A stretch of DNA of 44,612 nt, from contig DASZMZ010000202.1 of the NCBI GenBank assembly GCA_035551455.1, forward strand, positions 1 to 44,612, given 5' to 3'. This document shows, in pieces, positions 27,031 through 34,597 of the stretch; within the stretch, counting starts at the first letter, position 1, and each line of letters starts with the position of its first letter. Origin of the DNA: Sulfopaludibacter sp035551455 (GTDB taxonomy: Bacteria > Acidobacteriota > Terriglobia > Bryobacterales > Bryobacteraceae). A program made the translations under genes and the position numbers. Below the pieces are notes generated by a model. That model saw only the letters and a list, made by a program, of their open reading frames with translations, was not told the DNA's origin and made no database searches.

Positions 27031-27993
27031 GTGCTTCACAAGATGAGCGCGACGGTCTCACTTCCCCCGGTCATTTGGCTTGTGGGAATCATCGGCCTGT
27101 TCGTCTGGATGCTCTTCCGGCCGTTCGATGGCAGGCCCTGGAAGGTACTCGCATTCATCGCGTTTCTTGCGGCGGAACCCATATCCAACGCGGTAATGAA
27201 CGTGGAAAAGCATGCTTTCCCGCTGAAGTACGATCATTTGCTTCAAGCCATCGATCAAACTGTAGGACTGACGGCCTTTTCGGTGGCCCGGCGACTGGCG
27301 GAGTGGCAGCGAGTTACCGTCTTTTGGATTTATGAGTCACTCACGCTGGCGATGGTCGCATGGTACCTGCTGCAGCTCGTATTGAAGAACGGGAAACCAC
27401 GTCAACTCCTCTATGCTTACATGCTGGCTTATTTCCTGGGGCCGGCGCTCTACCTGGTGGTTCCGGCATGCGGACCCCGACACGCTTTTGGAGCGGCCTT
27501 CCCCCTCGGCCAACCAAGCGTGGCGCTAAAGCTCGTCGCGCTAAACTTCTGGCCGAATGCCATGCCTTCTCTGCACTTGGCGACGGCTCTGCTTTTCGTC
27601 CTGTTTCCCGCGGGGAACAGGGTCGTGCGGGCAATTGGCTGGCTGTTCGTTGCGGGGACGATCGTGGGAACTCTGGCCTTTGAGCATTATGTGATCGATC
27701 TGGTGGTGGCTGTTCCGTATGCGTGGTTTGCGTTCACCGCCGCGCAGGGCCGCGTCAGAGCGGCGCTTGGCTATTTGGGCTGCGTACTCGCCTGGCTGCT
27801 GCTCATTCGTCTCGAGACGCCGCTCCTGGTCGAGCACCAATTCCTGCTACGCATAGCGGTATTGTTGACCGTTTGGCCCGCGGTCTGGTTGGTGGTCAAT
27901 AGTGCGATGGGCAGTCAAGGCTCAGAACTACCGGTACTCTGGAAAAGGCGTACCATGTATACGCGCCATCACCGCCCAGTACGCGACCTGTAA
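27031..27993 (+). CDS. PAP2/Aur1-like membrane protein, paralogue
   Basis: A 320-residue membrane protein from GTG 27031; an ATG at 27043 is equally possible and removes 4 residues. It keeps the motif PSLH (179-182, in AMPSLHLATALLF) and His219-x-x-x-Asp223 (FEHYVIDLVVA). It shares the SLHLATALLF block with the preceding gene but has a longer N-terminal half with an EPISNAVMNVEK segment. About seven membrane spans are visible. The tail of this gene, including the stop, was copied in the flp duplication downstream: CGCGACCTGTAAACAG recurs at 28540-28555. Confidence 0.75.
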   Translation: MLHKMSATVSLPPVIWLVGIIGLFVWMLFRPFDGRPWKVLAFIAFLAAEPISNAVMNVEKHAFPLKYDHLLQAIDQTVGLTAFSVARRLAEWQRVTVFWIYESLTLAMVAWYLLQLVLKNGKPRQLLYAYMLAYFLGPALYLVVPACGPRHAFGAAFPLGQPSVALKLVALNFWPNAMPSLHLATALLFVLFPAGNRVVRAIGWLFVAGTIVGTLAFEHYVIDLVVAVPYAWFAFTAAQGRVRAALGYLGCVLAWLLLIRLETPLLVEHQFLLRIAVLLTVWPAVWLVVNSAMGSQGSELPVLWKRRTMYTRHHRPVRDL

Positions 27994-28057
27994 ACAGGCA
28001 GCGACACCCGTAACGCCTGATTCCATCCAACCAGCATGGATATGCTTGTTTGTGGGC

Positions 28058-28075
28058 TTGGTAGGGCACGTGCAC
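28058..28075 (+). promoter_or_regulatory. Sigma-54 promoter of flp1
   Basis: TTGGTAGGGCACGTGCA has GG at 28060-28061 and GC at 28072-28073 with 10 bases between, the sigma-54 -24/-12 spacing. The -12 half (GTGCA) is close to TTGCA; the -24 half is TGGTAG, weaker than TGGCAC. The C of the -12 GC lies 50 bases before the flp1 ATG, exactly as in the copy before flp2, so this element is part of the duplicated unit. Confidence 0.55.
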
Positions 28076-28122
28076 AGGTCCCATGCGCGTCTCCAAACGC
28101 AAAAACAGAGGAGTGAGATTGA

Positions 28123-28317
28123 ATGAAGGATTTAATGTTGAAGCTTTATGTGAAGATGCAAATCCTGCAGGAAGACCAAGGACAGGATTTGATCGAGTAC
28201 GCCCTCACGGCTGCGCTGATCGCGCTGGCCGCCACGGTGGGAATGGGCACGGTAGCAACTGCCATCAGTACAGCGTTTTCCTCCGTCGGAACGAAGCTCA
28301 CTAGCTATACAAGCTAA
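28123..28317 (+). CDS. flp: Flp-type type IVb pilin, copy 1
   Basis: A 64-residue major pilin precursor. The prepilin cleavage site is Gly20|Gln21, followed by DLIEY with Glu25-Tyr26 at the conserved +5/+6 positions. The mature peptide is 44 residues: a hydrophobic alpha-helix and a short polar tail (SVGTKLTSYTS). The leader is charged (MKDLMLKLYVKMQ). AGAGGAG is the ribosome site. CpaA should remove the leader, and the Tad ATPase complex builds the fibre used for adhesion and biofilm. It is 80-85 percent identical by eye to flp2, the product of a tandem duplication. Confidence 0.93.
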   Translation: MKDLMLKLYVKMQILQEDQGQDLIEYALTAALIALAATVGMGTVATAISTAFSSVGTKLTSYTS

Positions 28318-28323
28318 GTCCCG

Positions 28324-28368
28324 AAGGAGGGGGCTCATTCGGTGTTCGGTCTGACGCCCTTTTGTTTT
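28324..28368 (+). terminator. Weak terminator-like hairpin after flp1
   Basis: AAGGAGGGGGC pairs imperfectly, with G-T pairs, with GCCCTTTT at 28356-28363 and is followed by GTTTTT. It is the duplicate of the stronger hairpin behind flp2. It may terminate flp1 transcripts and so keep pilin mRNA separate. Confidence 0.45.
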
Positions 28369-28394
28369 TGACTCAATTGTCGGGCAGAAATGAT

Positions 28395-28540
28395 ATGCGG
28401 ACTGCGGCCTCATGGTCGAATCTCGGAGTTCTGGCGGTAGCAGCCGCAATTGCGGTCTTCACAAGACTGGGCTCCCCTTGTGGGCAACTGCCTGTCAGCT
28501 GGAGATCCAGTACTACACCTGAATACATTGCCGGCGCGTC
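28395..28540 (+). pseudogene. Relic of the 5' end of cpaA
   Basis: From ATG 28395 the frame reads MRTAASWSNLGVLAVAAAIAVFTRL, which aligns without gaps to the start of the intact CpaA at 28951 (MHNLAFWSNLGVLVLASGIDVCTRR). The first catalytic aspartate (Asp20 of CpaA) is alanine here. After about 35 codons the sequence turns into the copied upstream region of flp2. It is therefore the leftover half of cpaA made by the tandem duplication and cannot encode an active peptidase. Confidence 0.82.
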
Positions 28541-28614
28541 GCGACCTGTAAACAGCAAGCGACACGCCGACCAGCCTATTTGTTCTAAGTCTAAGAAGTT
28601 GCTCGCTTTGCAAC

Positions 28615-28633
28615 TTGGCAGGGCGATTGCTAT
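28615..28633 (+). promoter_or_regulatory. Near-consensus sigma-54 promoter of flp2
   Basis: TTGGCAGGGCGATTGCTAT matches the sigma-54 consensus TGGCACG-N4-TTGCW with one change. GG at 28617-28618 and GC at 28629-28630 are separated by exactly 10 bases. Predicted initiation is about 12 bases downstream of the GC, giving a leader of about 38 nt before the flp2 ATG at 28680. An NtrC-type activator is encoded 8.7 kb upstream in this window. An upstream activator site was not identified. Confidence 0.78.
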
Positions 28634-28679
28634 ATCGAGCCTGCGTCTCCAAACGTAAACTTGAGAGGAGTGACATTGC

Positions 28680-28874
28680 ATGAAAGATCTTATGTTGAAG
28701 CTTTTTGTGAAGGTTCAGATTCTGCGGGAAGATCATGGTCAGGATCTGATCGAGTACGCCCTTACGGCTGCGCTGATCGCCTTAGCGGCGACGGTGGGCA
28801 TGGGCAAGATTGCGACTGGCATCAGCACCGCCTTTTCCAACATCGGCACGAAGCTGACCAGTTACACGAGCTAA
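28680..28874 (+). CDS. flp: Flp-type type IVb pilin, copy 2
   Basis: A 64-residue pilin precursor with the same layout as copy 1: leader MKDLMLKLFVKVQ, cleavage at Gly20|Gln21, and DLIEY. The mature part differs from copy 1 at a few positions only (KIATG and NIG in place of TVATA and SVG). GAGAGGAG lies upstream of the ATG. It has the better sigma-54 promoter and the better terminator, so it may be the more strongly expressed pilin; mixed fibres are also possible. Confidence 0.93.
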   Translation: MKDLMLKLFVKVQILREDHGQDLIEYALTAALIALAATVGMGKIATGISTAFSNIGTKLTSYTS

Positions 28875-28880
28875 ATCCAG

Positions 28881-28925
28881 GAGGGGCGGCTCATCCGGTG
28901 CCCAGTGTGACGCCCCTCAGTTTTT
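28881..28925 (+). terminator. Rho-independent terminator between flp2 and cpaA
   Basis: GAGGGGCG (28881-28888) pairs perfectly with CGCCCCTC (28911-28918) across a 22-base loop, and TTTTT follows at 28921-28925. It would let abundant pilin mRNA end here while a readthrough fraction continues into the tad assembly genes, the usual way to keep pilin in excess. Confidence 0.75.
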
Positions 28926-28950
28926 GAAGTTGTTGCCGGGCACAAAGTCA

Positions 28951-29436
28951 ATGCATAACTTGGCGTTTTGGTCGAATCTCGGAGTTCTAGTGCTGGCGTC
29001 GGGCATTGATGTCTGCACAAGAAGAGTTCCGAACTGGCTCACTCTACCTTTTCTGATCTGCGGGTTCGCGGTCCAAGTCGCGACGGGCGGATGGGCCGGG
29101 GCAGGCAGAGGTTTGGGTGGAATTGCGCTGGCAACGCTGCTTTTCGGGATCCCCTGGTTTTTCGGAGGTATGGGGATGGGGGACTTGAAATTGGCAGCGG
29201 GGATTGGCGCTTGGATTGGGCCTTGGCAGCTTTTCCTGGCCTTTATTGTGACGAGTATTGTCGGGGGTTTTCTCGCCCTCGGCTACGCTTTATGGCGGGG
29301 TGTTCTAGGGGAGGCCCTTGACCGAACCAGTAGGCTACTCGATGGACATGCCGCAGCGAATCATCAGACCGGACCCTCCATTCCCTACGTACCCGCCATT
29401 GCAATTGGAACGGTATTTTCGTTCTTTGCACATTGA
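28951..29436 (+). CDS. cpaA: Prepilin peptidase CpaA/TadV
   Basis: A 161-residue aspartic membrane protease that cleaves Flp and pseudopilin leaders. The two active-site aspartates are Asp20 (GIDVCTRRVPN) and Asp78 in the GMGD motif; it lacks the N-terminal methylase domain of PilD, as Tad peptidases do. The frame is open from a TTG at 28924, but that would start inside the terminator T-run, so ATG 28951 was chosen; no strong ribosome site is seen. The tail after about residue 120 (LDRTSRLLDGHAAANHQ) is longer than usual. A 114-bp gap follows before cpaE. Confidence 0.87.
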   Translation: MHNLAFWSNLGVLVLASGIDVCTRRVPNWLTLPFLICGFAVQVATGGWAGAGRGLGGIALATLLFGIPWFFGGMGMGDLKLAAGIGAWIGPWQLFLAFIVTSIVGGFLALGYALWRGVLGEALDRTSRLLDGHAAANHQTGPSIPYVPAIAIGTVFSFFAH

Positions 29437-29550
29437 GCATTCGTGGTTTAGGATGAGTAGTACCTTTTTTGCCCGAGCAGAGGATCGTACAGAGGGCGCA
29501 GGAGCAAAGACGCACTCGGCCATTCTCCCCTCGGTGGGTTCGGAGGATCG

Positions 29551-30786
29551 ATGTTGGACGAAACAGTGACCAAAGGACGGCCCGATCCGGTGGGCAATTC
29601 CGGTTTCCCTTCACATCCGCGGTTGCAGACAAACGCGACCACAGTGCTGGTATGTCCCGACCCAATCAGCCGGAATATGCTGACCAAAGCCTTGGACGCG
29701 CAGCACTCTTCCATTGTCAGCACGGTAACGGCATATCCCAACTACAACGCAATCGTCGCCCTGGCCGAAACCGAGTGCGACGCCATTCTGGTGGAACTGG
29801 ATACCGACAGCGATACCGCGCTGGACGTGGTGGAAGCTATTTGCGCGCGGAAACCCGCGGCGACGGTCATGGTTTACTCCAACCGCAGCGATGCCCACCT
29901 GGTCATGGCTAGCATGCGCGCGGGAGCTCGCGAGTTCCTGTCCGGGGCGCTCGCGCCTGACGCGCTCTCCGATGCCCTGCTGCGGGCCGCCGCCCGCCGC
30001 ATCGAAGTGGGCGTTAAGCGGACTCAAGGCAAGGTGATGGTGTTCTGGGGCGCCAAGGGCGGCTCCGGAGTCACCACGCTGGCCACCAACTTCGCGATTG
30101 CGCTGCGCAAGGAATCCGGCTGCGAAGTAGCGCTGGCTGATATGCACCCTCAACTCGGCGAAGTCTCCGTGCTGATGGGTTTGACGCCGCGGTTTACCAT
30201 CGCCGACGCGCTACAGAATCCAAGCCGTCTGGACGGCGACTTTGTGCAGACGCTGGTCACGGAGCACCGCAGCGGTGTTTCGGTCCTGGCCGCGCCCGAT
30301 TCTTATACTCTGCCCACGGCGCCCGAGAATCGCACCATCAGCAAACTGATGGAACTGGTAGGCAGCCGTTTTCAATATGTGGTGGTTGACGCCGGGTTGG
30401 GAATGGGCCATGGCGCGGAAGCGCTGTTCCGCTCCGCAGGCACGGTATACCTGGTTACCCAGGCCGACATCCCCTCACTCCGCAATTGCCAGAGGCTCAT
30501 TACCTACCTGGCCGATTTCGCGGGGGTCACGGTGGAACTGGTGATCAACCGGTACGAACCCAGAAAGATGGAGTTCGACGAAGAACGCATGAATAAGGCG
30601 ATCGGGATGGCCGCCAAATGGAAAGTGCCGAACGATTACGCAGCGGCCCGCCGGTCGGCAAACGCCGGCACTCCGTTGGAATCGGAAAGATCGCCGATCG
30701 CTGATGTACTGCGGCAAATGGCGCGGGCGGCCACTGGCAAGCTACCGGAAGGTGAACGGAAGAAGAGCTTTAAGTTATTTGGATAA
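29551..30786 (+). CDS. cpaE: Tad pilus localisation ATPase CpaE/TadZ
   Basis: A 411-residue protein with a receiver-like N-terminal domain (about 30-150; no clear phospho-acceptor) and a MinD/ParA-type ATPase domain. The deviant Walker A is AKGGSGVTT (168-176), and the ADMHPQLGEVS segment is the family's switch-I region. CpaE/TadZ positions the Tad assembly machine at the pole. GGAGG four bases before the ATG is a strong ribosome site. It heads the long gene run that continues to tadG. Confidence 0.88.
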   Translation: MLDETVTKGRPDPVGNSGFPSHPRLQTNATTVLVCPDPISRNMLTKALDAQHSSIVSTVTAYPNYNAIVALAETECDAILVELDTDSDTALDVVEAICARKPAATVMVYSNRSDAHLVMASMRAGAREFLSGALAPDALSDALLRAAARRIEVGVKRTQGKVMVFWGAKGGSGVTTLATNFAIALRKESGCEVALADMHPQLGEVSVLMGLTPRFTIADALQNPSRLDGDFVQTLVTEHRSGVSVLAAPDSYTLPTAPENRTISKLMELVGSRFQYVVVDAGLGMGHGAEALFRSAGTVYLVTQADIPSLRNCQRLITYLADFAGVTVELVINRYEPRKMEFDEERMNKAIGMAAKWKVPNDYAAARRSANAGTPLESERSPIADVLRQMARAATGKLPEGERKKSFKLFG

Positions 30787-30827
30787 GGGCCCAGTAGTGG
30801 CTGGGCTGTTCGAGGATCTAGAAATCG

Positions 30828-32108
30828 ATGGATAGCGTAAGTTTCGAACAAGTAAAGACCGACATTCACCGCGAACTGCTGTCTCAACTCGATCTGGAGA
30901 AGTTGGCGCGGACGACGAACGGTCAGGCCAAGCAGGCAGTTGCCAACATCATTCAGGGCATCGTCACAAAAGAGCGGCTGCTGCTGAATTCGACCGAGAA
31001 AGAGAAGATCCAAAGCGACCTTCTGGATGAAGTTTTCGGCCTCGGTCCTCTCGAGCCGCTGCTGAAAGATAACAGCATCTCCGACATTCTCATCAACCGG
31101 AATAACCTCTGCTACATCGAACGCAATGGCCTGCTGGAGAGAATCGAGCTCAAGTTCCGCGATGACAACCACCTCCTACAGATCATCGACCGAATCATCG
31201 GCGCGGTTGGGCGGCGCATCGACGAATCGTCGCCGATGGTAGACGCGCGCCTGGCAGACGGATCGCGTGTGAACGCGATTATTCCGCCGCTGGCGTTGGA
31301 CGGGCCGGCGCTCAGCATTCGGCGTTTCGGCGTGGCACCGCTGACTGCGGAGCGGCTTTTGGAATTGAAAAGCATCTCGCCGGCAATGCTCACGACGCTG
31401 CAGGCAGCCGTAAAGGCGCGCATCAGCATTCTGATCTCGGGTGGAACGGGCGCCGGTAAGACCACGTTCCTGAATATGCTTTCCAAGTACATTCCGACCG
31501 GCGAGCGGCTCATCACCATTGAGGACGCGGCGGAATTGCAGATCCAGCAGGAAAACGTGGTCCGTCTGGAAACCCGGCCGCCCAACGTGGAAGGCCAGGG
31601 AGCGGTACGCCAGCGGCAACTGCTGATCAACAGCCTGCGTATGCGTCCCGACCGCATCATCATCGGCGAGGTCCGCGGCGAAGAAGCATTCGACATGCTA
31701 CAGGCGATGAACACCGGCCACGAAGGCTCAATGGCGACGATTCACGCGAACACGTGCCGCGACGCATTGGCGCGCCTTGAGTCGATGGTGGCGATGGCGA
31801 ATTTCAACCTGGCCGACAAGGCAGTTCGGCAACAGGTGGTCTCGGCAATTGGAGTAGTGGTGCAGATTTCGCGTATGAGCGACGGTACGCGCCGGGTGGT
31901 CAACATCGCAGAAATCACGGGCATGGAAGGGGACATGGTGACCATGCAGGACATCTTCACTTTTGTTCGCCGCGGTGTGGGACCGACAGGCAGAGTGATT
32001 GGCTCTTTCCGCCCCAGCGGAATCCGGCCGAAATTCATGGAGAAACTACGGCTGGCGGGTCAGAACCTGCCCCAGGAATTGTTCGAGGAGATTACGGAAG
32101 TGGCCTAA
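30828..32108 (+). CDS. cpaF: Tad secretion ATPase CpaF/TadA
   Basis: A 426-residue hexameric ATPase of the secretion-ATPase superfamily that powers Flp pilus assembly. It has an N-terminal helical domain, Walker A GGTGAGKTT (205-213), an Asp box ITIEDAAELQ (229-238), Walker B IIIGEVRGEE (277-286) and a His box TGHEGSMATIHAN (296-308). The length matches typical CpaF. It lies 41 bp after cpaE and 15 bp before tadB. Confidence 0.95.
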   Translation: MDSVSFEQVKTDIHRELLSQLDLEKLARTTNGQAKQAVANIIQGIVTKERLLLNSTEKEKIQSDLLDEVFGLGPLEPLLKDNSISDILINRNNLCYIERNGLLERIELKFRDDNHLLQIIDRIIGAVGRRIDESSPMVDARLADGSRVNAIIPPLALDGPALSIRRFGVAPLTAERLLELKSISPAMLTTLQAAVKARISILISGGTGAGKTTFLNMLSKYIPTGERLITIEDAAELQIQQENVVRLETRPPNVEGQGAVRQRQLLINSLRMRPDRIIIGEVRGEEAFDMLQAMNTGHEGSMATIHANTCRDALARLESMVAMANFNLADKAVRQQVVSAIGVVVQISRMSDGTRRVVNIAEITGMEGDMVTMQDIFTFVRRGVGPTGRVIGSFRPSGIRPKFMEKLRLAGQNLPQELFEEITEVA

Positions 32109-32123
32109 GGCCTCGGAAAATCA

Positions 32124-33089
32124 ATGCTGATCCTGATTCTATTTCCGATCGCTATTTTCGCCACGGTGGCGCTGCTGCTTTACCTATTTATGGGCGGCAA
32201 AGATAAAGCCACCAAGCAGACGCTGACTCGACTTGATTCCATCGGTCTTGGGCCGCAAAGTCCGCAGAACGACCAAATCGATATCCGCCGCGACGACACT
32301 TACAGCACGGTGGCCTGGTTGGATACCTTGCTGCGGAAGACCGATTATACGCGTGCGCTGCAACTTAAGCTCTACCAGGCCGAGTTGAGTTGGACGCCGG
32401 AAAAGCTACTCAAATTGATGCTGGTAGCCGGCATTACCTTGGGTGGCCTGGTTTATCTGCGCACCGAAACTGTATTTCTGACGTCGATGATGTTTGTACT
32501 TGGCGCGTCGATGCCATATCTCTATGTGCGCCATAGGTATACAAAGCGTTTCGAAAAAATGCGAGAGCGCCTGCCGGAATCGCTGGACCTGATGGTATCG
32601 GCGATTCGCGCAGGCCACAGCTTCACCTCGGCTATGGGACTGGCCTCCAGGGAGTCGCCGGAGCCGGTAAAGCGAGAATTCCGGCAATGTTTCGACGAAC
32701 AGAATTTTGGCTTGGATCTGCGCATGGCTATGAACAACCTGGCCTATCGGATGCCGATTCGCGATGTTCGCATGATTGTGACGGCCGTTCTGATTCAGAA
32801 AGAGGCCGGTGGCAACCTGACCGAGATTCTGGATAAAGTCGCGTACCTGATTCGTGAGGATTATCGGATCCAACGACAAGTCAGCGTACATACCGCGCAG
32901 GGACGAATTACCGGTTACATTCTGGCAGGCTTGCCTGTGTTTTTAGGGATTCTGCTGTACTTTGTGAATCCCGAGAATATGAGCCTGCTGTGGCGCCGGT
33001 CAGTCGGCATCAAGCTGCTGGAGACGGCAGCCGTGATGGAGACGATCGGATTATTGATCATCCGGAAGATCATTCAGCCGAAGTTATGA
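32124..33089 (+). CDS. tadB: Tad inner-membrane platform protein TadB
   Basis: A 321-residue membrane protein of the type II secretion F domain family. It has an N-terminal span, a pair of spans about 90-130 and the conserved cytoplasmic segment RLPESLDLMVSAIRAGHSFTSAM, then PIRDVRMIVTAVLIQKEAGGNLTEIL with two C-terminal spans. It forms the assembly platform with TadC and is driven by CpaF. The gap to tadC is 10 bp. Confidence 0.92.
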   Translation: MLILILFPIAIFATVALLLYLFMGGKDKATKQTLTRLDSIGLGPQSPQNDQIDIRRDDTYSTVAWLDTLLRKTDYTRALQLKLYQAELSWTPEKLLKLMLVAGITLGGLVYLRTETVFLTSMMFVLGASMPYLYVRHRYTKRFEKMRERLPESLDLMVSAIRAGHSFTSAMGLASRESPEPVKREFRQCFDEQNFGLDLRMAMNNLAYRMPIRDVRMIVTAVLIQKEAGGNLTEILDKVAYLIREDYRIQRQVSVHTAQGRITGYILAGLPVFLGILLYFVNPENMSLLWRRSVGIKLLETAAVMETIGLLIIRKIIQPKL

Positions 33090-33099
33090 GACGGAATCG

Positions 33100-34002
33100 A
33101 TGACACTCGCCATTTTTTTCTTAGCGACCTTCGGACTGATTCTGAGCGGCGGCCTGCTCATCTTTTACCGCGCAGCTGTTTTCGATAGACTGCAGGAGTT
33201 GATTCATCCGCGTTCCGTGACGGTCACTGCCGGCTTGACGGAACCGAGACGAGATCGGATTCAAAGCGTTATCAGGCCGTTCCAGAACATGCTGCCACGG
33301 AGCGCGGATGAGGTCTCCCTGATACAGGGGAGGCTGACCCGTGCCGGTTATCGTGATGCCACGGCGCTAAATATGTTTTATGCGTCACGCGTGTTAGTGC
33401 CTATCATTCTGGCGGCACTAGCAACCGTAACTGGCCTATATGAAATGAGTCCCTTCTTTGTTTACGCGGCGGCGGCCGGGGTTGGATTCATGCTGCCCGA
33501 ATTTTGGTTGGGAAACCGAATCACCGCGCGCCAATCGCGTATTCTGTCGGGCATACCAGAGGCATTGGATTTGATGGTCATCTGCACAGAAGCTGGTTTG
33601 GGGCTAGACCAGGCAATGGCCCGAGTAGCGAAGGAACTCGCCATCAGCCGGCCAGATATCAAAGACGAGTTGGTCCTGGTGGGTCTAGAGATGAAGGCCG
33701 GACGTCCGCGTGCGGACGCGCTAAAGAATTTGGGTGAGCGGGTCGATCTCGACTCGGTCCGGATGCTGGCAACGACTCTCATCCAGTCCGACACCTTTGG
33801 CACGAGCATTGCCAAGACGTTGCGAATTTATTCTGACACTTTGCGAACCAAGCGGGGCCAGGAAGCGGAAGAGGCTGCGGCGAAGACCACGGTTAAGATG
33901 GTATTCCCACTCGTACTTTTTATCTTCCCGGCACTTTTCCTGGTAGTATTGGGACCCGCCGGCATCAAGATAATGGAAGGTTTTGACACCTTATTTCAGT
34001 GA
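33100..34002 (+). CDS. tadC: Tad inner-membrane platform protein TadC
   Basis: A 300-residue T2SSF-domain membrane protein, paralogue of TadB. It has an N-terminal span, two spans (about 103-130), the segment GIPEALDLMVICTEAGLGLDQAM, then LATTLIQSDTFGTSIAKTLR and a C-terminal span LVLFIFPALFLVVL. It is the second half of the Tad platform. A 25-bp gap leads to a very short membrane peptide gene. Confidence 0.92.
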   Translation: MTLAIFFLATFGLILSGGLLIFYRAAVFDRLQELIHPRSVTVTAGLTEPRRDRIQSVIRPFQNMLPRSADEVSLIQGRLTRAGYRDATALNMFYASRVLVPIILAALATVTGLYEMSPFFVYAAAAGVGFMLPEFWLGNRITARQSRILSGIPEALDLMVICTEAGLGLDQAMARVAKELAISRPDIKDELVLVGLEMKAGRPRADALKNLGERVDLDSVRMLATTLIQSDTFGTSIAKTLRIYSDTLRTKRGQEAEEAAAKTTVKMVFPLVLFIFPALFLVVLGPAGIKIMEGFDTLFQ

Positions 34003-34027
34003 TTGATTAGAAAAGGAGCTAAAGAAG

Positions 34028-34123
34028 ATGGAAACGGCTACTATGATTCGCATTGGGGCAGCAGTGCTCTTTGTAATCCTGCTGTACGTGCTGATTCAGC
34101 GGCGCAAGAAGCGCGTTCGTTAG
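34028..34123 (+). CDS. 31-residue single-span membrane peptide in the tad operon
   Basis: METATMIRIGAAVLFVILLY followed by VLIQRRKKRVR. The ATG is preceded by AAAGGAGCTAAAGAAG, a strong ribosome site at good spacing. Residues about 7-24 form one membrane helix with a strongly basic C-terminal tail (RRKKRVR), which predicts a cytoplasmic C-terminus. It fits neatly between tadC (25 bp) and the DUF192 gene (9 bp). No known family is recognised; an accessory or stabilising subunit of the Tad platform is an inference. Confidence 0.72.
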   Translation: METATMIRIGAAVLFVILLYVLIQRRKKRVR

Positions 34124-34132
34124 AGAATATCG

Positions 34133-34597
34133 ATGGAGTCGCCCGGCAGCGAAAAGGCCGGCAACCAAATGAGCACACGCCGTTACGCGTTCAACATTAA
34201 CAGGCAAGCATTCATCAATCTCGGGGTATCGGTTGCGGATACCCCTTTCTCCCGAATGCGCGGTCTGCTGGGAAGGATGCGGCTGCGGTCCGATGAAGGG
34301 CTGTGGACTTTTCCTTGCCGAGGCATCCACACTTTTGGATTGATGTTTCCCATCGATCTGATCTATATGGACGCCGAACTACGAGTGATTCATTTGGTGG
34401 AGAGCCTCGGACCCTTACGCATTGCTCCGATTCGCATGAATTCGGAGAGTGTTCTAGAGCTGCCGCCGCGCAGTATCTATGGTTCGGGGACACAGATTGG
34501 CGACCAGCTGATGATCTGCACACCGGAAGAGATGGAAGCTTATTGGGAGGCGCGCGCCGCCGAAACGGAGGGCGTGCGGTTGAAAAATGCAATCTAG
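34133..34597 (+). CDS. DUF192 family protein
   Basis: A 154-residue protein of the DUF192 beta-barrel family; ATG 34169 is an alternative start that removes 12 residues. Family marks are TPFSRMRGLLGR, CRGIHTFGLMFPIDLIYMD and VLELPPRSI. The function of DUF192 is unknown; some homologues are exported or lie near secretion genes, but no signal peptide is visible here. It is embedded between tadC and tadE, and its end overlaps the TadE start by 11 bp, so it belongs to the operon. Confidence 0.85.
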   Translation: MESPGSEKAGNQMSTRRYAFNINRQAFINLGVSVADTPFSRMRGLLGRMRLRSDEGLWTFPCRGIHTFGLMFPIDLIYMDAELRVIHLVESLGPLRIAPIRMNSESVLELPPRSIYGSGTQIGDQLMICTPEEMEAYWEARAAETEGVRLKNAI

